The notes under the pieces: model-generated
The model's input: only the letters and a program-made list of their open reading frames with translations
Database searches by the model: none
Told to the model about the DNA's origin: nothing
Source of the DNA: UBA3910 sp002391465
GTDB lineage: Bacteria; Bacillota; Limnochordia; Darwinibacteriales; Darwinibacteriaceae
Direction: 5' to 3'
Length of the DNA stretch: 21,615 bases
NCBI GenBank assembly: GCA_030054835.1
Contig: JASGVS010000016.1
Location: 1 to 21,615 of the forward strand
Translations under genes and position numbers: made by a program
Shown: piece by piece, positions 1 to 7,835 of the stretch
Layout: each line of letters starts with the position of its first letter
Position numbering within the stretch: the first letter of the stretch is position 1

Positions 1-61
1 AACTGAGTTTGACTGCGTTCTTGCGGAACTCATCGTCATAGCGCTGTCGGATTTTGGACAT
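1..61 (-). CDS. IS3-family transposase OrfA, N-terminal fragment (runs off window)
   Basis: Reading leftwards from an ATG at 61-59, the first 20 codons give MSKIRQRYDDEFRKNAVKLS. This is the typical opening of the OrfA helix-turn-helix protein of IS3-family insertion sequences (HTH_Tnp_1, pattern Y-x-x-E/D-F-x-x-x-A-V-x-L). OrfA binds the element's terminal repeats, and in this family it is usually fused to the OrfB integrase domain by a programmed -1 frameshift. A good ribosome site, AAAGGAG, lies on the minus strand about seven bases before the ATG (around 69-75). The gene is cut by the window edge, so OrfB, the frameshift site and the other end of the element are not visible, and intactness cannot be judged. 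Confidence 0.8.
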   Translation of the reverse strand, partial: MSKIRQRYDDEFRKNAVKLS

Positions 62-118
62 GATCAGTCTCCTTTGCTCTCATAGTACTATCTTATCATC
101 ATGTCCGGAATTGTAACA
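1..118 (-). mobile_element. Edge of an IS3-family insertion sequence
   Basis: The transposase fragment implies that the element's left end lies just upstream of its start codon. On the minus strand a sequence beginning TGTTACAATTCCGGACATGA (complement of about 99-118) starts with TG, as IS3-family inverted repeats do, and lies about 57 bases before the ATG, a normal leader length. I place the boundary at 118 on that basis. It is inferred: the matching right repeat and the target duplication are outside the window. Confidence 0.4.
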
Positions 119-159
119 TAGACCCGAGGTTGTACGGGAGCGGTCAGAGTAAGCGTCGT

Positions 160-360
160 ATGCTACACGAGGTGCTAAGCAACTTCCCGAAGAATTGCAG
201 ACAACCATTGGATGGAAACCAACGTGAAAGTGGTGTAACCAGATGTCCAATAGACGGTACATCATTGGAGACTTCGAATTTGTTAGAGAAAGCGACTTGT
301 CCTTCGTGTGGTTACGTTTTTTATGTCCCTAATCTTGCCATGAGAGAGGACAATGCATAG
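160..360 (+). CDS. Doubtful small zinc-ribbon-like ORF
   Basis: From an ATG at 160 this frame gives 66 residues whose second half contains CPIDGTSLE, then about a dozen residues, then CPSCGYVFYVPN. The CPSCG knuckle with an aromatic/beta stretch resembles half of a zinc ribbon, but the first knuckle has a single cysteine (CPxDG), so four ligands are not clearly present. There is no good ribosome site at 160, and the TTG at 130 is no better. After the TAG the same frame stays open for 26 codons to about 441, so this may be a broken piece of a longer gene or simply chance. Low confidence. Confidence 0.2.
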   Translation: MLHEVLSNFPKNCRQPLDGNQRESGVTRCPIDGTSLETSNLLEKATCPSCGYVFYVPNLAMREDNA

Positions 361-1057
361 AATGGGACCAAAAAGGACATGCCGTGGTGGCGAAGGATGT
401 TCGAGTATTGGTTCGGAACGGCCAACAAGGAAGAACGGGGTTAACAGTAGTGTGAGTAGGCAAGAGTGGTTGGGAGGGTCATTGCGATTCAAATTAAGGC
501 CTGTGATGCTGACCACCCTTGCCGATGGCCTCACTATCTGGGATATAGCTCATCTCGCGGAAGCATAGAGCAGCTCTGATGGACGAGGTTTTGTACCCGT
601 TAATTCTTAGTGTTAACAGTACTCCTAGATTGGTGTCGGGAAGTTCAGGGGACTCGGCCTTGCGAGCCACGTTAACTCGTGGAGTGGTGGTATGAATCTC
701 ATTTTCAGATGTACCATGAACGTGGCAATGAAGGTGGCTTTGCGAAGAATAGGGTACAAAGGCATTTAAAGATTGGCGGCTCCCAGATAGGTACATGCAT
801 CACAATGACTGAGGCGTGGCGATACTCCTCACTGTGGGGAATGGACGGTATGGAAGTGATGAGAACAGTGGTATCGGAACCTCGCGGTTGGGTGGCACAA
901 GAGACACCAACCTTGGAGACATAAAACGGCTTGATCAGAGTCAGAACGGGCCTATTCTGATTATCCGAATAGTCAAAACTCAACTCAAAAGGAGGCGCTG
1001 AAGCCACTGGAGAACTAGTGCATTATTCTCATTTCGGCGGGGCTTAGGGTGGTTAGG

Positions 1058-1080
1058 TTGAGTCGACTTTTTCGACTCGA
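1058..1080 (+). repeat. Short perfect stem-loop
   Basis: GAGTCGA (1060-1066) pairs with TCGACTC (1072-1078) across a five-base loop CTTTT. One wobble and one A-T pair extend it to nine pairs. There is no T-run after it, so it is not a standard terminator. Role unknown. Confidence 0.4.
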
Positions 1081-1201
1081 AGGGAATGATAGCACTCTGA
1101 CAAAGAAATCTGGATAATTACCAGAATCCGTATAGACAAGATTTTGTTGCCGTATGCGGAGCGGTAGGGTGACAAACCGGAAGTAGACAAGTGGTTAAAT
1201 T

Positions 1202-1233
1202 GTGGGCAGGCTGTTGTTGGCAACGCCGCCCAC
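1202..1233 (+). terminator. GC-rich stem-loop, possible terminator
   Basis: GTGGGC (1202-1207) pairs with GCCCAC (1228-1233), GGC (1209-1211) with GCC (1225-1227), and GTTG (1213-1216) with CAAC (1221-1224), leaving a TTGG loop and two single-base bulges. That is 13 pairs. The following bases, TGTTTATACT, are only mildly T-rich, so termination is possible but not clear. No gene is assigned upstream of it. Confidence 0.4.
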
Positions 1234-1432
1234 TGTTTATACTAAGGTTGAGACCTGTTTGGATTGTTGAATCATAGAGTACTGGTGCGGAGATTTATCA
1301 AAATTGTGTCGTCGGGTGATTCCTGAGTACACTACCAAATAGCGAGATTTGCCTGTTGTCCTCGGTTTCACCAGTCTAGTGAAGCTTGAGAATACGTGAG
1401 CGTGCAATGGGCTAGTAATAGGGGGTTAGAAT

Positions 1433-2578
1433 GTGAGAAATGAAGGCTATGTGCAGAAGGTTTATCAAGAACTCCACACCCAGCCTGAGCTGCCCCTGGA
1501 GGAAGTTCGGACTGCGGCTTATGTTGCGGATGAACTGAAAGAAATGGGTTTCTCTGTCTCGACTCAGGTTGGTGGGAACGGCGTGGTTGGGGTTTTTGAG
1601 TTTGGCGGTTCAGGCTTGACCCTTGGCCTGCGCTGCGATATGGATGCCCTGCCTATCACCGAAGCGACTGGAGTGGAATTTAAATCTCAGAATAGCGGTG
1701 TGATGCACGCCTGCGGCCACGACAGTCATATGGCCATGGTACTGGCTGCCTGTCGTTATGCTGTTGAGAACAGGGAGAGATTGAGCGGAAAGCTGATGGC
1801 AGTCTTTCAACCCGCAGAGGAAATCGGGGTTGGTGCCAAGGCGATGCTTGAAGCTGGTCTTTTTGCCTCGGGCAAACCCGATCGCTTTGTGGGCGTCCAT
1901 AATAATCCGGCTCTGCCTGTGGGTACATTGGGTCTGCAGGCTGGGTCCATTTCCGCTTATACCGATCAATTTCAGGCCACTTTTGTTGGGTTAGGGGGTC
2001 ATGGTGCCCTGCCCCATCGTACAAAAGATCCCATAGCCATGGCAACAGCCGGTGTTCAGAATGCTTTTGCCTTGGTGCAGAGGCGCACCAAGGCAGGTTA
2101 TCCCATGGTGCTGTCCTTTGGTGTTATTCAAGGTGGAACCACCTTCAACATTATCCCCGAAGAGGTGAGCGTGGCAGGTACCGTTCGTACATCGCGCCCC
2201 GAGGACCAAGACTTGATGATCCGTCTGCTTAACCAGGCATTCAAATCTGCAGCTGATCTGCACGAAGGCTCCTATGAGTTGGAGTATACCAAGGGTGTTC
2301 CGGCGGTGGTGAACGATCCTACAGTGGTGGAAGAACTAGCTGGGTTCTTCACTGCCAAGCTGCCTGATGTTACTGTCGTAACCGATGGGCTGGACAGTAT
2401 GATTGGGGAAGACGTGAGCTATTTTCTCCAGGAGGTTCCCGGTGTGCTTTTGTACGTTGGCTCGGGGCAGGAGGGAGCAGTGAACGAACTGCATAACCCC
2501 CGTTTTCTGGTACCCGACGGGGCGTTGGTTATGGGTTACAAGGCTCTAGCCAGCATTATTACGGGCTATCTGGGCTAG
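1433..2578 (+). CDS. M20D family metallo-amidohydrolase (N-acyl amino acid / hippurate hydrolase type)
   Basis: A 381-residue cytoplasmic zinc enzyme of the M20D group, which hydrolyses the amide bond of N-acyl amino acids. Length is normal for the group (about 380-400). The di-metal site is visible: C94 and H96 in HACGHD, E129-E130 in QPAEE, H156 in VGVHNNP and H354 in NELHNPRF. The dimerisation/lid domain includes GGHGALPH (188-195). The start is the GTG at 1433, with a GGGGG ribosome site at 1421-1425; the ATG two bases earlier is followed at once by a stop. There is no signal peptide. It stands alone, with gene-poor DNA before it and a strong terminator after, so it is probably not part of the sugar locus. 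Members differ in substrate (hippurate, acetyl-amino acids, indole-acetyl conjugates), and this cannot be read from the sequence. Confidence 0.93.
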   Translation: MRNEGYVQKVYQELHTQPELPLEEVRTAAYVADELKEMGFSVSTQVGGNGVVGVFEFGGSGLTLGLRCDMDALPITEATGVEFKSQNSGVMHACGHDSHMAMVLAACRYAVENRERLSGKLMAVFQPAEEIGVGAKAMLEAGLFASGKPDRFVGVHNNPALPVGTLGLQAGSISAYTDQFQATFVGLGGHGALPHRTKDPIAMATAGVQNAFALVQRRTKAGYPMVLSFGVIQGGTTFNIIPEEVSVAGTVRTSRPEDQDLMIRLLNQAFKSAADLHEGSYELEYTKGVPAVVNDPTVVEELAGFFTAKLPDVTVVTDGLDSMIGEDVSYFLQEVPGVLLYVGSGQEGAVNELHNPRFLVPDGALVMGYKALASIITGYLG

Positions 2579-2636
2579 GAAAATGATTGTGTCTCTGCTG
2601 TCAAAATCAAAAAGATTGTAGAAGCTACTATTAATG

Positions 2637-2665
2637 GGCCTTACCGCTTGCGGCAAGGCCTTTTT
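2637..2665 (+). terminator. Intrinsic terminator after the amidohydrolase gene
   Basis: GGCCTT(A)CCGC pairs with GCGG(C)AAGGCC around a two-base TT centre, giving ten pairs with an A/C mismatch, and is followed directly by TTTTTGT. This is a textbook rho-independent terminator about 60 bases after the stop codon, separating the amidohydrolase from the two-component genes. Confidence 0.9.
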
Positions 2666-2699
2666 GTGTCCAATGGCTGTCCGCTGTTGTGGTAAGATA

Positions 2700-2708
2700 T
2701 GTTATAAT
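2700..2708 (+). promoter_or_regulatory. Extended -10 promoter of the regulator unit
   Basis: TGTTATAAT (2700-2708) is a perfect extended -10 element (TGnTATAAT). No good -35 hexamer lies 16-18 bases upstream, which is common for extended -10 promoters. Transcription would start near 2715, about 37 bases before the kinase GTG, and the leader includes the GGGAGGAGG ribosome site at 2738-2745. Confidence 0.65.
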
Positions 2709-2751
2709 ATAGCTAAATTGGCGTTAGGGAATTGCAGGGAGGAGGTCGGCT

Positions 2752-4500
2752 GTGTTAAAAAGGCAGTTATACAACGTTTTTATTATCTCCCTCTTGGTGC
2801 CGACCTTAGCCATTGGCTCTTTCCTCCTTTTCAATAACTACAATCTGCTGTATAGACATCACAAAGACATGATCGTGTCACACAATTTGCGGGTGCGTTC
2901 TGTTCTCTTTGAAGTGACAACGTTTGTAACGCATTTATCAGATGCCATTGCCAGAGACGTAAGTCTACACGGTCTCATTTCTACTCGCTATGAAAGCCCC
3001 GGCCAAGCCCGGTCAGCCCTGGAGAGCTTTGATCTGCTTGATAGCTTTTATCGGATGTACACTCAGTTTGCATCCATCACCCTGTTCACCGATAACCCAA
3101 CCCTGTCTAATTACGAACACGTGCGGGTGATTACAGCTGACGAGCGGGACTGGTTTAGAAGAACCCTGTCCCAGCCTGGCTACCACTGGTCCACTGCCAC
3201 TGTGACAAACCAGTATGGCATTGAGTGGCAGGAACTGCAGCTGACCCGCCCAATATCACTTTACAACAGCAATTGGGATGCGGTGCTGGTGATGAACATC
3301 AGCAACAATTATTTGAAAAACCTCATTGACACCAACAACATCCGGGCAGATATTACAGTAAACCACGACCCCGTTTTTTACAGCTCGTGGGGTAACTCCG
3401 GCATCATCATTGAGTTTGAGGATTACCATCAGGACGAATATTTCCGTTACTCCGGCATGAGCATATTTCTCGATCAGAAGACACTGCTTGAGGCATCCAC
3501 CATAACCCCCATCAAAACAGACGACACCATCTACATCTTCTCCAATGATCCCACAGCATTTCCCGCCATCCGCAGCATTCTCTCAACCAACTTGTTGATC
3601 GTTTTGATCAGCATAATCATCCCCTCCGTCATCATTCTGAAGTACACAGGCCAGCTGACAGATCGCATTGACACATTAAGGACAGAGATGGCTCGGGTTG
3701 TACGGGGGGATTACAACATCACAGACCACTTCACCGGCCACGATGAACTGGCTGACCTGTTTAACAGTTTGCAGGAGATGATCCATTCCATCAAGGCTAG
3801 GGACCAACTCATCTTTGACAATGAAATGAAGAAGCAGAAACTCATAAACTACCAGCAGAAAATCGAACTCCAGCTTTTGGCCAGCAAGATCAATCCCCAT
3901 TTTCTCTTCAATACCCTGGAGACATTTCGCATGAAGGCAGTCAGCTCTCAAAACTATGAGGTGGCCGAGGCTATCCAGCTCTTGGGCCAGTACATGCGCT
4001 ACAACCTAGAATCTACGGGCAGTGTGACATCATTGGCCAAAGAACTCCACTACATCAACGTTTACCTCCAGATCCAAAACTTGAGGTTTTCCAGCCGCAT
4101 CAGCTACCACATTCACCTGGACGATTCCATCGATCCAGAGCAGGTCGAAATCCTACCCCTTTTGATTCAGCCTATTGTGGAAAACTCATTTATCCATGGC
4201 CATGAGGATACGACGGAAAACGGCAGAATTGAAATTTGCGTTTTGGATCGGGGATCAGGCATCTTGATTCAGGTGAGGGACAACGGCTGCGGGCTTACGG
4301 AAGAAGAACTTGCTGTCCTGAAGGAGAGAATTTACCGGCCTGCCGATGCAGGCAGCACAGGTTCGGGTTTGTATAATATCCACCATCGGTTACAGTTGTT
4401 TTACGGCCCGGAATATGGGCTCGAGATTTCTGCTCAGGAGCAGGCAGGTATGCTTGTTCAGTTTCAGGTACCAAAATCGGTAAGCGAGGCGAAAGAGTGA
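2752..4500 (+). CDS. YesM-type sensor histidine kinase
   Basis: A 582-residue membrane sensor kinase. The first membrane segment is at about 8-28, an extracellular sensing region of roughly 250 residues follows, the second membrane segment is at about 277-297, then a HAMP-like linker at about 298-350. The LytS/YesM-type His_kinase domain has its phosphorylated histidine H383 in KINPHFLFN, and the C-terminal ATPase has an N box with N478 in PIVENSFIHG, a DNGCG box (510-514) and GSGLYNIHHRL (537-547). GTG start with GGGAGGAGG six bases upstream. The response regulator begins four bases after its stop, so they form a pair. In this class the external domain senses a sugar or a sugar-loaded binding protein; the lipoprotein gene two positions downstream is an obvious candidate partner. 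Confidence 0.93.
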   Translation: MLKRQLYNVFIISLLVPTLAIGSFLLFNNYNLLYRHHKDMIVSHNLRVRSVLFEVTTFVTHLSDAIARDVSLHGLISTRYESPGQARSALESFDLLDSFYRMYTQFASITLFTDNPTLSNYEHVRVITADERDWFRRTLSQPGYHWSTATVTNQYGIEWQELQLTRPISLYNSNWDAVLVMNISNNYLKNLIDTNNIRADITVNHDPVFYSSWGNSGIIIEFEDYHQDEYFRYSGMSIFLDQKTLLEASTITPIKTDDTIYIFSNDPTAFPAIRSILSTNLLIVLISIIIPSVIILKYTGQLTDRIDTLRTEMARVVRGDYNITDHFTGHDELADLFNSLQEMIHSIKARDQLIFDNEMKKQKLINYQQKIELQLLASKINPHFLFNTLETFRMKAVSSQNYEVAEAIQLLGQYMRYNLESTGSVTSLAKELHYINVYLQIQNLRFSSRISYHIHLDDSIDPEQVEILPLLIQPIVENSFIHGHEDTTENGRIEICVLDRGSGILIQVRDNGCGLTEEELAVLKERIYRPADAGSTGSGLYNIHHRLQLFYGPEYGLEISAQEQAGMLVQFQVPKSVSEAKE

Positions 4501-4504
4501 TTGC

Positions 4505-6028
4505 ATGTTTACGGCGTACATTGTTGATGATGAGCTGATCGTAAGACAGGGTTTGAAATCAATAATTGACTGGTCCGAACTGGGCTTTAAGGTCTGCGGG
4601 GAAGCGGGGGACGGGCTGACCGCCTATGCAGAGATCATGGACCTAGAACCGGATTTGGTTCTGGCCGATATCCGTATGCCCAAACTGTCCGGTCTTGCTC
4701 TGGCCCGCAAGCTGAGAGAAGGCGGCTTTACGGGACGGATCATTATCCTCAGCGGCTATTCGGATTTTGAATACGCCCAGGAGGCCATCTCTTACGATGT
4801 GGATTATTACCTCACCAAACCCATTGACCGGGAAGAACTGAAAAACGCGGTGGCTGCCATACACAAAAAGTTGGAGGAACAGCTTTTAGAATCTAAGCAC
4901 AAAAGCTATTTCCAGGAAAAGGCGAAGTTTAAGATCCTGGAAGAGATCCTAAAAAGCCAAAGCACCGGTTTGCCGCTGGCAGACTCTACACTCAAGGAAT
5001 TATCCTTGGATGCAGATGAGTACCAGGTGCTCATCTTAGACAAGCTGGAAGCTGACTGTGACGTCTATGCAGAGTTTTGCAGTGAGCTGGGCATAGGGAA
5101 AGAAAGCGACAGTCTAGAGCGTTATTCCGAAGAGACAGGGGAGATCATCCTTCTAAAGGGCAGACCCATCATAGCGAAGTTCGCACAATACACGGAGGAC
5201 CAGGCGGCTGAGACGCGCCGACCGTTCATTGTTATCGCCGGGAAAACTGTCTCGGACGTTCAGGAGATCTATGCCTCTTACCAGGAAGCGGAGCTCATTA
5301 GGGAACGCAACTTCTTTGCGCGGGAAAAGAGGTTTATCCTGGAAAGAAGTGCTGTTGCAAAGCTGCTTAATTCCTCCGATGTAATTGCCTTAGGAGATCC
5401 TTCCGCTGTTGGCAGGTCTTTGTACGAGTGCATCATCGTGCATCAGCAGTATGAATGCGATCGTATTCTAGATAGATTACGGGACAATTTGGCCAGGAGC
5501 AGCAGTGAGATTAGGGAAATTAAGAATTTCTTGGCGGGCGTGCTGATCTACATCGTGCAGGAGTTTCGGAAGGATTATGCAGAAAACGGACTCTCCTTTG
5601 CAACCAGCGCTGAAATAATTAAGGCGGTTGAAGGGAAGAGGTATTTGACAGATATCTTAGCCTATATTCGGGTTGAAATCGAGCGGATGATCGAGAGCCT
5701 CACAAGTCTTAGCGGCGATGGCGTTTTAGAGGCTGTGTACAACTACATCAATCATCACTACGCCGAAGACATAAAACTGAAGACAATCGCCCGTAAGTTT
5801 GGCTACAACAGTTCGTATCTTGGTCGGATTTTCACCCAGAAATACAAAATCAGTTTCAACGATTACCTGCACCAGGTGAGAATTGAGAAGGCTATGGAAC
5901 TCTTGCGTAGTGAGGATTATAAAATCTATGAAATAGCAGGTTTAGTAGGTTACTCTAATGTGGATTATTTTCATGTGAAATTCCGCGAGTATGCCGGTAC
6001 TACACCCGCTAAGTTCAAGAAGGGGTGA
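4505..6028 (+). CDS. YesN-type response regulator with AraC DNA-binding domain
   Basis: A 507-residue transcription regulator. The N-terminal receiver (1-120) has the acidic pair D8-D9, phospho-acceptor D55 in LADIRMPKLSG, S83 and K105 in YYLTKP. A long middle region of about 280 residues, with no domain I can name, is typical of YesN-like regulators. The C-terminal AraC domain (about 405-507) carries two helix-turn-helix units, the second containing IYEIAGLVGYSNVDYFHVKF. The ATG at 4505 lies four bases after the kinase stop; the ribosome site is weak, which suggests translational coupling. Its likely target is the promoter in front of the secreted module gene at 7836. No operator repeat could be identified with confidence. 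Confidence 0.93.
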   Translation: MFTAYIVDDELIVRQGLKSIIDWSELGFKVCGEAGDGLTAYAEIMDLEPDLVLADIRMPKLSGLALARKLREGGFTGRIIILSGYSDFEYAQEAISYDVDYYLTKPIDREELKNAVAAIHKKLEEQLLESKHKSYFQEKAKFKILEEILKSQSTGLPLADSTLKELSLDADEYQVLILDKLEADCDVYAEFCSELGIGKESDSLERYSEETGEIILLKGRPIIAKFAQYTEDQAAETRRPFIVIAGKTVSDVQEIYASYQEAELIRERNFFAREKRFILERSAVAKLLNSSDVIALGDPSAVGRSLYECIIVHQQYECDRILDRLRDNLARSSSEIREIKNFLAGVLIYIVQEFRKDYAENGLSFATSAEIIKAVEGKRYLTDILAYIRVEIERMIESLTSLSGDGVLEAVYNYINHHYAEDIKLKTIARKFGYNSSYLGRIFTQKYKISFNDYLHQVRIEKAMELLRSEDYKIYEIAGLVGYSNVDYFHVKFREYAGTTPAKFKKG

Positions 6029-6036
6029 GGGAAGCT

Positions 6037-7722
6037 GTGCAGGGAAAGTGGCAAGTGTTGCTTCTTTTACTGCTGCTGTTGACAACAGGCTGCAGGCAGG
6101 ACGAAGAGCTGATCACAGTTGATGTCTTCGCGTATCAGGCTAATTACCAAGGTATTCAAGGCGGTTGGTTCGGCAAGTACGTGGAAGATAAGTTCAAGAT
6201 CAGGCTGAACATTATTGCACCTAACGTTTCCTCTGGCGAAAACCTTTACCAAACCCGTTTCGCCTCGGGCAACCTAGGTGACATAGTGATGATTGGGGCA
6301 GACCACGGCCAGCTGGAGAAGGCAGTCAAGGCTGGACTGCTATTGGATATGACTCCTTATAAAGATCTCATGCCCCACGCCATGCAGTATAAAGCAGCCA
6401 TCGAAAACATCCGGGTGGCAAGCAACATAGCTGAAGGCATTTACGCCATCCCTTCGGAGGTTACCGCCTATCCCCCGACAGAGCCGTCGGAGGGGGTGGA
6501 GCCGACTTATGGCCCATACCTGCGCTGGGATCTGTATGCCAAGATCGGCTACCCCAAACTGGAAACACTGGAAAGCCTGCTGCCTGTGCTGAAGCAGATG
6601 CAGGAGGAGAATCCCCTTACGCCTACCGGCGAGAAGACATACGGTTTTTCCTTGTTCAGCGATTGGGATGGCGATCTGATGGTCCTGGCCAAACAGCCCT
6701 GCTGCTTTTACGGCTACGATGAAGTGGGCTTTGTCTTAAGCCGGGCGGATGGTACATCGGACATCAGCGCAATCGCCGACGATTCGCCTTATCTTAGGGC
6801 ACTTAGGCTGTACTTCGAAGCCAATCAACTAGGACTATTAGATCCCGAGTCAAGGACACAAAACTGGGAGACAGTCTGGCGGAAGTACGCCGAGGGGAGG
6901 ATTTTGTTTTCGCCCTGGCCCTTCCTGGGACAAGATGCTTACAACACGGAAGCCAACCTTAGGGCGGGACGGGGTTTTATGTTGGCACCCATTGAAGACA
7001 TGGAGATTTTGTCCCATGGGGCGGCCACAACCGGAACTTCTTATGTGGTGGGTATAGGCTCCAGGGCGAAAGATCCTGAACGTTTGGCCCGCTTCATCGA
7101 CTGGCTTTATTCCCCGGAGGGAATAACGCTGAGTAGCTCTCAGACAGGTAATTATGGCGGTCCGGAGGGGCTGACCTGGGAAATGGTTGACGGGCGTCCC
7201 CAGCTGACTGATTTTGGTAGAAGAGCCCTGCTGCAGGGAGATGCCGTTATGCCGGAAAGTTGGGGAGGAGGCAGTTGGAAAGACGGTATTTCCCAGCTCA
7301 ACTTTAAAGCGGTGCTGGAGAAAGAAATAAACCCCAATACTGGTTATCCCTATGATTTCAGGCACTGGGAGCCTTATGATGCATCCATTCCGGTCTATCA
7401 GTCCTGGCAGGAACGCATGCAGGCCCAATCATCCATGGAGTACCTACGGCGGGAAGGTAAACTGCTCATAGCACCTGGAACAGATTACGTGATACCGGCA
7501 GAGCCCACCACAATCAGCCAGTATCGGGCTGTCTGTAAAGACGTGATCGTCAGTTATTCTTGGAAAATGGTCTTTGCCCGGGATGCCCAGGAGTTTGAAC
7601 GGCTGCTGCGGGAAATGAGGGAGATAGTGACAGCCTCAGGCTTTGATGAAGTCCTTGCCTATGACTTGAAAATTGCCAAGGAACTGAATGCGGCCCGTGG
7701 GCAAGCACGGGCTGAACATTAG
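6037..7722 (+). CDS. Extracellular solute-binding lipoprotein, regulator-linked (SBP1)
   Basis: A carbohydrate ABC-type solute-binding protein of the LplA/family 1 kind, anchored as a lipoprotein. The N-terminus has a run of eight leucines and lipobox LTTGC, with C19 as the lipidated residue. The frame opens at the GTG at 6025, overlapping the regulator stop by four bases, but the GTG at 6037 has the better-spaced ribosome site (AGGG at 6028-6031) and is preferred; the protein is then 561 residues. It is clearly paralogous to the second lipoprotein (12416-14092): both have a GGWFG/TGWFA motif, SGNLGDI, RWDLY-K-GYP and DWDGD. Because it is coupled to the kinase and regulator rather than to the permeases, it may present the sugar to the kinase, as reported for AraP in the Geobacillus AraPST system. 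A role as an ordinary importer subunit remains possible. Confidence 0.88.
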   Translation: MQGKWQVLLLLLLLLTTGCRQDEELITVDVFAYQANYQGIQGGWFGKYVEDKFKIRLNIIAPNVSSGENLYQTRFASGNLGDIVMIGADHGQLEKAVKAGLLLDMTPYKDLMPHAMQYKAAIENIRVASNIAEGIYAIPSEVTAYPPTEPSEGVEPTYGPYLRWDLYAKIGYPKLETLESLLPVLKQMQEENPLTPTGEKTYGFSLFSDWDGDLMVLAKQPCCFYGYDEVGFVLSRADGTSDISAIADDSPYLRALRLYFEANQLGLLDPESRTQNWETVWRKYAEGRILFSPWPFLGQDAYNTEANLRAGRGFMLAPIEDMEILSHGAATTGTSYVVGIGSRAKDPERLARFIDWLYSPEGITLSSSQTGNYGGPEGLTWEMVDGRPQLTDFGRRALLQGDAVMPESWGGGSWKDGISQLNFKAVLEKEINPNTGYPYDFRHWEPYDASIPVYQSWQERMQAQSSMEYLRREGKLLIAPGTDYVIPAEPTTISQYRAVCKDVIVSYSWKMVFARDAQEFERLLREMREIVTASGFDEVLAYDLKIAKELNAARGQARAEH

Positions 7723-7724
7723 AC

Positions 7725-7750
7725 TTGTAGTTAACAAACTGTAATTTTTT
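7725..7750 (+). terminator. Weak A/T-rich intrinsic terminator after SBP1
   Basis: TTGTAGTT (7725-7732) pairs with AACTGTAA (7737-7744), including two G-U pairs, across loop AACA, followed by six T (7745-7750). It sits three bases after the stop codon. The stem is weak, so termination is probably partial and some read-through into the next unit is likely. Confidence 0.5.
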
Positions 7751-7775
7751 AGGTAAAGATGTAGAAGTTTTTAGG

Positions 7776-7804
7776 TTAATATTACCATTTTCTCCCTGTA
7801 TAAT
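7776..7804 (+). promoter_or_regulatory. Promoter of the polysaccharide utilisation operon
   Basis: A perfect TATAAT (7799-7804) lies 17 bases after TTAATA (7776-7781), which matches the -35 consensus at four of six positions. The predicted start is near 7811, leaving a leader of about 25 bases with AAAGGAGG at 7821-7828. A weak -35 with a perfect -10 suits a promoter that needs an activator such as the AraC-type regulator upstream. No clear catabolite-repression (cre) site was seen. Confidence 0.65.
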
Positions 7805-7835
7805 TAAATCACAAGCCTGTAAAGGAGGAAAGAGA

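Larger units (their letters stand above)
119..1432. other. Gene-poor region between the IS edge and the amidohydrolase
   Basis: About 1.3 kb in which I cannot support a confident gene. Open frames are short, overlap one another on both strands, lack good ribosome sites and show no recognisable domain, except a doubtful CPxDG...CPxCG pattern near 160-360. Two stem-loops stand out (1058-1080 and 1202-1233). The stretch just before the amidohydrolase (about 1240-1420) shows no clear promoter and no riboswitch that I recognise. The region may be decayed sequence beside an insertion element, or may hold an untranslated RNA. Confidence 0.5.

Noticed and set aside
679..1007. Overlapping frames of 60-100 codons on both strands
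   Set aside because: Mutually overlapping, without ribosome sites, biased composition and no domain; treated as non-coding.
1610..2263. Open frames of 90-121 codons on the minus strand inside the amidohydrolase gene
   Set aside because: They overlap a complete gene with all zinc ligands, have no ribosome site and no recognisable domain.
6850..7428. A 192-codon minus-strand frame inside SBP1
   Set aside because: It is a shadow of the lipoprotein gene; its sequence is low in hydrophobic order and shows no family motif.
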